Made by a program: the position numbers and the translations under genes. From Pseudomonadota bacterium (lineage in GTDB: Bacteria > Pseudomonadota > Gammaproteobacteria > Steroidobacterales > Steroidobacteraceae): DNA of 64,000 nucleotides. Positions 57,895 to 64,000 of this stretch are shown piece after piece (positions within the stretch are counted from its first letter, which is position 1; every line of letters begins with the position of its first letter). The DNA is taken from the NCBI GenBank assembly GCA_021792815.1, contig JAJYTX010000001.1, forward strand, positions 11,914-75,913. The letters run 5' to 3'. The notes under the pieces were generated by a model that was not told where the DNA came from, ran no database searches, and saw nothing but the letters and a program-made list of their open reading frames with translations.

Positions 57895-58463
57895 GGACCC
57901 TCTCCCTGCGAGCGCTTGCGCAGCGGCGCCTCGAGGCCCGGCTCATCGAGGAGCCCGAGCTCTCGCAGCCGGTCCCGGCAGCGCACCAGCCCTTTGGTCA
58001 CGTGCTTCTCGATGGTGCTGTGCGCCATGCCGAGCACTTCGGCGATCTCCTCGTGCGAGAGCTGATAGACCTTGCGCAGCACGAACACCCGCCGGCAGAC
58101 CGGCGGCAGCTCCTCTACCGCGGCGCAGAAGGACTCGAAGCGGCGGCTCGTATCGGCCTGCTCGTCAGGGCCTGCCTCAGGGGTGGAGACGTCCAGGGGC
58201 TCGAAGTCCCCCACCGGATCGGTGGCGTGGGCGCTCACCTGGCGGGCACGGTCCACCGCGAGGTTGCGCGCAATGCGAAAGATCAGCGCACGCGGTGATT
58301 CGACTTCCTGCCCTTGCGGCATGGCGCACACGCGCACATACGCTTCCTGCACCAGGTCGTCGATGTCTTCGGCGCCGGAGGTGAATTTTCGCAGATACCG
58401 GCGCAACGCCACCCGGTGGCCGAGAAACTGGCCCAGCATCTGCTTGCGGCGCTCATCGACCAA
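57891..58463 (-). CDS. ECF-type RNA polymerase sigma factor (FecI-like)
   Basis: 190 residues. Region 2 (FTSGAEDIDDLVQEAYVRVC, PRALIFRIARNLAVDRAR) and region 4 (LPPVCRRVFVLRKVYQLSHE, EEIAEVLGMAHSTIEKHVTK) are complete. It probably drives the two downstream receptor genes under FecR control. It is divergent from the antiporter gene across 91 bp. Confidence 0.93.
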   Translation of the reverse strand: MVDERRKQMLGQFLGHRVALRRYLRKFTSGAEDIDDLVQEAYVRVCAMPQGQEVESPRALIFRIARNLAVDRARQVSAHATDPVGDFEPLDVSTPEAGPDEQADTSRRFESFCAAVEELPPVCRRVFVLRKVYQLSHEEIAEVLGMAHSTIEKHVTKGLVRCRDRLRELGLLDEPGLEAPLRKRSQGEGP

Positions 58464-58554
58464 GCTCGCTCCCCGATTGCACGGCGGTCGTGCCAGGGAG
58501 TGTACTCAGGCCATGCCATAATCTGAAGTCCGCGCCTGTGCTTAAGGACGTGGC

Positions 58555-59805
58555 ATGCCAATCTTTACCCTGGTCTCTGCGGTGATCGCCGTGGTCGCCT
58601 TGAGCAGCTATGCGACCCACAAGCTCGTGCGCCTGCCGGAGTCGATCGGCATCACGGGCGTGGCGCTCCTCCTGTCGGTGGTGACCGTGGCGGTGGGTCC
58701 GTTCGTCCCGCAAGTGACGGCCTGGGGCGTGCAGGTGGCGAAAGCGGTCAACTTCCCCGCGCTCGTGTTCCACGGTCTGCTCGGTCTCTTGTTGTTCGCC
58801 GGAAGCCTGCACGTCGATATCGTAGGCCTGGCGCGCGCCCGCTGGGTCGTGGTGCTGCTCGCCACCGTGGGGGTGGTCATCTCGACCGCTGTGATTGGAT
58901 GGACGTTCTTCTACGTGACGCGCCTCTTGGGGACGCCGCTGCCGCTGCTCGATTGCCTGCTGTTCGGGGCGCTCATCTCGCCCACCGATCCGATCGCGGT
59001 CCTCGGGCTGCTGAAAAAGGCCCGCGTCCCGCAGTCCCTGCTCACCAAGATCACCGGCGAGGCGCTGTTCAACGACGGCACCGGCGTCGTGGTGTTCGTC
59101 GTGCTGCTCGGGCTGACCGGCACGGGAGAGCCCAACCTCCCGCACGTCGCGCTGCTCTTCGGCCGGCTGGTGTTCGGCGGGCTTGGCTTCGGCCTGGTGA
59201 TGGGGGTTGCCGGGGTGCTGCTGCTGCGCACCGTGGACAGCCCGACGGTGGAGATCCTGATCACCCTCGCCATGGCCACCTCCGGCTATGCTGCGGCCGG
59301 TGCGCTTGCGGTCTCGGCGCCCATCGCCACGGTCGTGATGGGGCTGATGGTCGGCAACGACAGCCGCAGGTTCGCCACGCCCTCGCCCACGCGCGAGCGG
59401 CTGTTTGTCTTCTGGGAGCTGACGGACGATCTGTTGAACCTGCTCGTCTTTGCGCTGGTCGGCCTTGAGCTGACGGCGCTCGCCGGTGCGGTGCGCGAGT
59501 ACCTGCTGCCCGCGGCGGCGGCACTGCCGCTTGTGCTGGCGGCGCGCTATGTGAGTGTCGGGATACCGACCGGTCTGATGCGGCCGTTTCAGCAGTTCGA
59601 GCCTCACTTCGTGAAGCTCATGACCTGGGCGGGGCTGCGCGGGGCGCTGTCCATCGCGCTGGCGCTGTCGCTGCCCGCCGGAAGGCCTCGGGAGCTGATC
59701 GTGACCGCCACCTACCTCATCGCCGTCTTCAGCATCCTCGTGCAGGCGACGACGCTCGGGCCGCTGCTGCGGCGCTGGGTCGGCCCCCTTGCGCAGGAGG
59801 CCTGA
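58555..59805 (+). CDS. CPA1-family Na+/H+ (monovalent cation/proton) antiporter
   Basis: 416 residues with 11-12 predicted transmembrane helices. Signature segments FGALISPTDPIAVLGLLKKA and GEALFNDGTGVVVFVVLLGL contain the ion-binding Asp and the ND pair of CPA1 exchangers. It lacks the long cytoplasmic tail of some homologues. The AAGGA ribosome binding site precedes the ATG. It serves pH and sodium homeostasis; ion specificity is not readable. Confidence 0.9.
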   Translation: MPIFTLVSAVIAVVALSSYATHKLVRLPESIGITGVALLLSVVTVAVGPFVPQVTAWGVQVAKAVNFPALVFHGLLGLLLFAGSLHVDIVGLARARWVVVLLATVGVVISTAVIGWTFFYVTRLLGTPLPLLDCLLFGALISPTDPIAVLGLLKKARVPQSLLTKITGEALFNDGTGVVVFVVLLGLTGTGEPNLPHVALLFGRLVFGGLGFGLVMGVAGVLLLRTVDSPTVEILITLAMATSGYAAAGALAVSAPIATVVMGLMVGNDSRRFATPSPTRERLFVFWELTDDLLNLLVFALVGLELTALAGAVREYLLPAAAALPLVLAARYVSVGIPTGLMRPFQQFEPHFVKLMTWAGLRGALSIALALSLPAGRPRELIVTATYLIAVFSILVQATTLGPLLRRWVGPLAQEA

Positions 59806-59848
59806 GCGGCCCACAGCCCCTAGGCTGCCGGGCTCAGGGACGCCGAGG

Positions 59849-60646
59849 TCAGTTCCAGCCCCCGCCATCCTCTCCTGCGCCCCCGCCCCCATCGTCCCAG
59901 GAGCCCGGATCGGACATGCCGAAATCGTTGCCGCCCATGTCGGCGTTGCCCTGGGGGTCGATCGCCTGCCCGGCGCTGGCATCGGGAATCATCCCGCCGC
60001 CGGAGTTGCCGCCGAGCATGTGACCCACCAGCTCCTCCCCGGCGGCCATGCCGGCGCCCATGGCGAGACCGGTGCCGAGGCCGCCGAGCATTCCCGAGCC
60101 GCCCCCGGGCCCGTATCCCGGCGGATAGCCGCCGGGTCCCATCGGCCCGCCCGGGGACATGCCGCCGGGAAACTGGCCCGGGTAGGGGTTGTAGCTTGCC
60201 GCCGCCATGCGCCGGCGCACGATCATCCACACGACGATGACCCCGCCGATCAGCAGCAGCGCCCAGCCGAGACCCGAGCCATGGCGGCGGGCCGCAGGGG
60301 CGCCTGCGGGCGCGGCGTCCGGCACCTGCCCGAGCTGCCGGCGCAGCTCGCGCACCGCGTAGGGGCTCGCAAACGGCAAGCCCGGCGCAATCGACTCGGC
60401 CTTGGCGAGCTCCTGGCGCGCGAGGCCGAAGTTGCTGGCACGGGCATCGACCTCGGCCGCCACGAAGTGCGCCTTGGCGCTCCCGGGGTGATCGCGCAGC
60501 ACCTGCTGGATCATCTGCTGGGCTGCGGCGATGTTGCCGCCTTTGAGCGCGAGGTAGATCTGATGGGCGTTGGAATCGGCCGCCAGGGCCGTCCCTGCGA
60601 GCATCAGCAGGGCAAGGCCCAGGGGAAGGGTCAGTCGCTTCGGCAT
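59849..60646 (-). CDS. TPR-like membrane protein with Gly/Pro-rich tail
   Basis: 265 residues. Signal peptide (ending GTALAAD), a TPR-like helical region about 25-110 (IYLALKGGNIAAAQQMIQQV, DHPGSAKAHFVAAEVDARAS), a transmembrane helix near 130-150 (GWALLLIGGVIVVWMIV), then a Gly/Pro/Met-rich tail with a glycine zipper (GLGTGLAMGAGMAAGEELVG). No specific family is assigned. Convergent with the antiporter gene. Confidence 0.72.
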   Translation of the reverse strand: MPKRLTLPLGLALLMLAGTALAADSNAHQIYLALKGGNIAAAQQMIQQVLRDHPGSAKAHFVAAEVDARASNFGLARQELAKAESIAPGLPFASPYAVRELRRQLGQVPDAAPAGAPAARRHGSGLGWALLLIGGVIVVWMIVRRRMAAASYNPYPGQFPGGMSPGGPMGPGGYPPGYGPGGGSGMLGGLGTGLAMGAGMAAGEELVGHMLGGNSGGGMIPDASAGQAIDPQGNADMGGNDFGMSDPGSWDDGGGGAGEDGGGWN

Positions 60647-60782
60647 AGGATTCTCGGTGGCGGACCCGGTCGGGGGCCCTGAGGTTCGGTCCCGGGCTGC
60701 GGGCCGGGCTCATCCAGGCACTGCGGCGGATCTGGGGCCGCGGGGGAGGCAATGCAAGCCCTCGAAGCCCAGCGCAAGTCCA

Positions 60783-62541
60783 TTATAGGACAGTTGCCCC
60801 TCGCCCCGAAGCACGCCGAGCGGGCGCAGGGACGCGCCGGGCTTCTGCGGCAAGGGCGGCGGCCGTCATCTGCGCACGATCAGCATCTCTCGCGGGGGCG
60901 AGCGCACTCGGATGCGCGGACCGCGCGCGCTTGGCCGCGAGCGCCGGGGAGCCGAGCCCGCTCGGCGCCGGACACGAGCCGCTCGAGGGATCGGCCATAT
61001 AGCCGAGCGCGGCGCTCAACACGGCCTCGTGCGGATCCCCGAGCGCGTGCGAGAAATCGTCCGCCACCGAGCAGCCGGGGAGACTCGCGCCGGGGGAGGT
61101 GGCGGTGTTCGCCGGCGAGAAGCCGTCCCCGAAATCCCCGAACCCCTGGGCGTTGACGCCTTTGAACTCGATGGAGAAGTAGGTCGTGCCGCAGCCGTCC
61201 TGCGGATAAAACCCATAGGGCTTGCCGCAAGTGGTCGAGCCGAACTGGTACACCTGCACCCCGACGCCGCGCAGCCCGTTGATGATCGCCTCGCTCCCCG
61301 AGCAGGTATCCGGTCCGGTGAGCACGTACAGCCGCGACAGGTCGAGCGTCGGCAGGGGCTCAGCGGCGCTCACCGAGAGCCCCTGCGTGGTGTCGAGGAA
61401 GGGCACGGGGGTGATGGGTTTGCCCGTGAGGGGATTGGTGCTCGGGTGCCGGTCGTTGAACTGTTGCAGGTAGAAGGTCTCGCCGGCCGTGAACTGCGGG
61501 CCCGCGATCATGTAGGACAACTCGCTCGCCAGCTCGAGCAGGCCCCCGCCGTTGTAGCGCAAATCGAGCACCAGGTTCGTCACGCCGCCGGCCTTGAGGG
61601 TGTCGATCGCCTGGATCAGCTCCGATTCGGCCGCCTCATCGACCTGGTCGTTGTAGAGGATGTAGCCCACCGTGCCCGCGGCGCTCGACAGGGTCTTCAC
61701 CAGCAGAACCGGTTGGTCGGTGATGGGCTCGGCCTGCAGGGTGAAGGTGCGGGGCGTGCTCGAGCCCGGATCGAGGACGGTGAAGGTGTGCGTTTCGCCC
61801 GCCGTCGAGGGGGACAGGGCCGCGTTGATGGTATCGATTTCGGCGGTGTCGGTGGCGTAGACCACGTCGACGCCGTCGACCGAGAGCAGCTCGTCCCCGC
61901 GCACCAGGTCCGCCGGTGAGGCGCCCGCCGGGGTGCCCGGGAGGATGTAGGCGACCTCGATCTGGCGCGGCGGCGAGGCCTCAACGAGCGACCATTGGAC
62001 CCCATAGCCGACCGACTGCCCGTACTCCATGGCCTGCCACTGCAGCGTCGGATAGCTGAAGTGGAAGCGGTCCTTCGGTGCGCCCTCGGCATCCGTCCGG
62101 GTGGTCTTCATCCGCTCGAAGTACCGGGGCGTCGTATAAAGCGAGGGATCGGCGTCCTGAACCTCCCCGTACCAGTAATACAGATCGTGGGTCCAGGAAC
62201 GCAGCCAGTTGTTCTGATCGATGACCGTGCCCTGGACGTCGGGATAGGCTTGGTGAGTGTACGGATCGACGCCCGTACGGGGCGTGGCGCACTCATCGGC
62301 GAACGTGGAGGGCGAACGTGGAGGCGGGTTGGTAGAGCCCTGGTGTCCACGAATCGCTGGTCGAGGGCGGTCCGCCGTGGAGGGCTGCCATGCCGCCGGA
62401 GGCGGGACCGCCGCCACCGCAGGCGCTCAGCGCCAGCGCCGCGAGCGGCACCATCCAGCGCGCGGCCCGCAACACGCCACGCGCCCCGGCTGAGGAGCCC
62501 AGGGTCCCGGCCGGCATCCGCCGGTACGTCTTTTTCTCCAA
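60783..62541 (-). pseudogene. S41-family C-terminal-processing protease lipoprotein, frameshifted by a 13-bp tandem duplication
   Basis: From a TTG at 62541 with a GGGGAGG ribosome binding site, frame 1 encodes a lipoprotein signal (VPLAALALSAC lipobox) up to YQPASTFALHVRR and a stop at 62293. From there on the other frame encodes the enzyme: NNWLRSWTHDLYYWYGEVQD, a PDZ domain (AYILPGTPAGASPADLVRGD, ELLSVDGVDVVYA), VLDLRYNGGGLLELASELSY and the catalytic serine region GPDTCSGSEAIINGLRG. Removing one copy of an exact 13-bp tandem repeat restores the single frame YQPASTFADECATP and an intact 581-residue protein. In its present state the enzyme would lack a signal peptide. Confidence 0.85.
62298..62323. 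repeat. Exact 13-bp tandem duplication inside the S41 protease gene
   Basis: GGCGAACGTGGAG is present twice back to back (62298-62310 and 62311-62323, plus-strand reading). The extra 13 bases shift the frame of the protease; slippage between the copies could restore it. Confidence 0.9.
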
Positions 62542-62700
62542 GCACCCTCCCCGCTGGCCACGCCTGGCCGGATGCAGGTTGATTGATTTGTTTTAAGACG
62601 AGCGAGCCGGTGCGAGTGGCAATGCACTGCGGCGCGCATCGCGTGAGCCACGTGCCCGGCAGCCCCGCCCCGCTCGGGGCGGCAGGGGTCGCGCGCCAGG

Positions 62701-62724
62701 GGCCGGCGCTAGCAAGCGCCGGCC
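62701..62724. terminator. Strong GC hairpin over the thiD stop codon
   Basis: GGCCGGCGCT (62701-62710) and AGCGCCGGCC (62715-62724) form a perfect 10-bp stem with a 4-nt loop and include the thiD stop codon. No T-run follows, but its stability suggests a transcript boundary before the downstream protease gene. Confidence 0.5.
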
Positions 62725-63476
62725 AGCAGGTCCAGAACGTACCGCCGCGCGTTCCAACAGGCCTCCTCCAGCGCCTCCCCGCGGGCGAGCCCCGCGGCGA
62801 CCGCGGAGGCGAGCGCGCAGCCCGTGCCGCGCAGACCCCCGGCGAGGCGCGCCGAGGAGAGCCACTCACGCGTCCCATCGGCGCCGGCGAGCAGGTCAGC
62901 CGCCTCGGCGCCGGCGGCGTGGCCGCCTTTGATGAGCACCGCCCGCGGCCCCCGCTCGAGCAGCTGCGCCGCCCACGCGAGCCGTGTCGCGGTGTCCGAG
63001 CCGGCCTGCGGGTCAGCGCCGCACAGGTGCGCGGCCTCCGGGATGTTGGGTGTCAGGAGCGTGGTCAGGGGAAAGAGCCTCGCCTGCATCGCGTCCCGCC
63101 CCGCCTCATCGAGCAGCTCCCCGCCCGAGGTCGAGCGCAACACCGGGTCGAGCACGAGGGGAACGTCCCACCCGCGGGGCAGGCTCTCGGCCACGGCCTC
63201 GACCGCCGCGGCGGTGCCCAGCATGCCGATCTTGACCGCGCCGACGCGGCGGGACTCGAGCGCCGAGAGGATCTGGGCGCGGATCAGCTGCGGTGGCACG
63301 GGATGCACGGCCCACACGCGCGAGTCGCTTTGCGCGGTCACCGCGGTGAGGGCGATGACCGCCTCCACCCCCTGACTCTCGAGCGCGCGCAGATCGCGCG
63401 CGAGCCCCGCTCCGCCGCTGCTGTCGCAGCCGCCAATGACCAACACGGCGGGAGCCGGCGCTGCGGGGGCGCTCAA
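62709..63476 (-). CDS. thiD: Hydroxymethylpyrimidine/phosphomethylpyrimidine kinase ThiD
   Basis: 255 residues, ribokinase-like fold: GGCDSSGGAGLARDLRALES near the N-terminus (HMP binding), AVKIGMLGTAAAVEAVAESL, LVLDPVLRSTSGGELLDEA, LLTPNIPEAAHLCG and the catalytic GTGCALASAVAAGLARG. It phosphorylates HMP and HMP-P for thiamine synthesis. It lies 4 nt downstream of the ThiF/MoeB-like gene, consistent with a thiamine or sulfur-transfer operon. Confidence 0.93.
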   Translation of the reverse strand: MSAPAAPAPAVLVIGGCDSSGGAGLARDLRALESQGVEAVIALTAVTAQSDSRVWAVHPVPPQLIRAQILSALESRRVGAVKIGMLGTAAAVEAVAESLPRGWDVPLVLDPVLRSTSGGELLDEAGRDAMQARLFPLTTLLTPNIPEAAHLCGADPQAGSDTATRLAWAAQLLERGPRAVLIKGGHAAGAEAADLLAGADGTREWLSSARLAGGLRGTGCALASAVAAGLARGEALEEACWNARRYVLDLLAGAC

Positions 63477-63480
63477 GCGC

Positions 63481-64000
63481 TCACTCCCCGAGCGCGATCA
63501 GCGCGATGTCGCGGGACTCGCGCGCAAGCAGCTCGCGGCCCGCCCGCCAGGCCCTCACACCCGAGCGGCAGCACAGCACCACCCGCGGACCCGGCGGCAG
63601 AGCGTGGGCGTGCATCTGCTCGAGGCCGAGGCGCAGTGCGGTGGGGAACGGGGAGAGCGGCGCCTCGGCGAGACTGCGCAGGTCGACGATGACATCGGCC
63701 TCGCTCACCTCCCCCGGGGCGATGAAGCGCAGCTGCGGCCCGAGAGGCTCGGGGGCCGAGGCGAATGAGAAGCCGCCGAAGCGCAGCGTGCGAAAGTCAA
63801 CACTTACCACTCGTGCGAGCACCGGCGGGTCGAGCTCGAGCAGATGGGCCAGTGTCATGTGCGCCTGCAGCGTTCCCATCACCCCGACCGCCGTGCCGAG
63901 CACGCCGGTGCTTGCGCAGGAGCCGGCCTGGCGCGGCATGTCCGGAAACACCGCCCGGTAGCTCGGCGCCCCGCCGCAGAACGCCCCCACGTAGCCGGCG
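63481..64000 (-). CDS. ThiF/MoeB/HesA-family adenylyltransferase with C-terminal rhodanese domain, partial
   Basis: The N-terminal part lies beyond the right edge; only the last ~170 residues are present. Visible are GAFCGGAPSYRAVFPDMPRQ, AGSCASTGVLGTAVGVMGTL (E1-like zinc and C-terminal region) and a rhodanese-like domain from about residue 95 with VIVDLRSLAEAP and VVLCCRSGVRAW, whose Cys is the likely persulfide carrier. Together they activate and sulfurate ThiS/MoaD-type carriers. Adjacency to thiD favours a thiamine role. Confidence 0.85.
   Translation of the reverse strand, partial: AGYVGAFCGGAPSYRAVFPDMPRQAGSCASTGVLGTAVGVMGTLQAHMTLAHLLELDPPVLARVVSVDFRTLRFGGFSFASAPEPLGPQLRFIAPGEVSEADVIVDLRSLAEAPLSPFPTALRLGLEQMHAHALPPGPRVVLCCRSGVRAWRAGRELLARESRDIALIALGE

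Noticed and set aside
58517..58522. CATAAT as a -10 box of the antiporter gene
   Set aside because: No -35 hexamer at 16-18 bp, so a promoter call is not supported.
59806..59848. Terminator hairpin between the antiporter and the convergent TPR-like gene
   Set aside because: Only an imperfect TGAGC/GCTCA pairing with mismatches and no T-run; too weak to list.

Overview
The window is GC-rich (about two thirds GC or more), gene-dense and proteobacterial. A type IV pilus minor-pilin operon, large TonB-dependent receptors with an ECF sigma/FecR pair, and a T6SS with DUF2169/DUF4150/DUF6484 effector accessories point to a gammaproteobacterium of the Xanthomonadales/Nevskiales/Steroidobacter kind or a related betaproteobacterium. 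This placement is inferred from gene content. No rRNA, tRNA, CRISPR array, integrase or insertion sequence was recognised.

Positions 1-41143, all on the minus strand, form one contact-dependent weapons locus. In transcription order it runs tssA-tssB-tssC-hcp-tagJ-tssE-tssF-tssG-clpV, then a PI-PLC-like protein (candidate effector), a 0.7 kb degenerate gap, a small orphan and vgrG. Next comes a delivery/effector module: DUF6484, TIGR02270, DUF2169, a ketoacyl-synthase-like protein without its cysteine, a DUF4150 PAAR-like tip, an AHH nuclease and an Imm11-like protein. Then follow tagH-tssJ-tssK-tssL-tssM-tagF-pppA-ppkA and a small membrane protein. The locus ends in a two-partner secretion pair, fhaC and fhaB; fhaB runs off the left edge. 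The T6SS therefore carries a complete threonine-phosphorylation control circuit. PpkA has a SUMF/TagR-like C-terminal domain, and short D-x-T-x-[F/L/I]-R motifs recur in PpkA and TssL, with looser relatives in TagH and the downstream membrane protein. These are candidate phosphothreonine ligands of the TagH FHA domain.

Positions 41144-41666 are a divergent control region containing several inverted and direct repeats. Positions 41667-49164 (plus strand) hold the minor pilin operon fimT-pilV-pilW-pilX-pilY1, a small exported protein and pilE. A multiply frameshifted secreted beta-propeller pseudogene follows (49231-50149, minus), then a small orphan coiled-coil/glycine-zipper protein.

Positions 50757-58463 (minus) hold a sigma factor, a FecR-type regulator and two paralogous TonB-dependent receptors. 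Only the distal receptor has the STN signalling domain. Positions 58555-64000 contain a CPA1 cation/proton antiporter, a TPR-like glycine-rich membrane protein, an S41 protease lipoprotein broken by an exact 13-bp tandem duplication, thiD, and a truncated ThiF/MoeB-rhodanese gene at the right edge.
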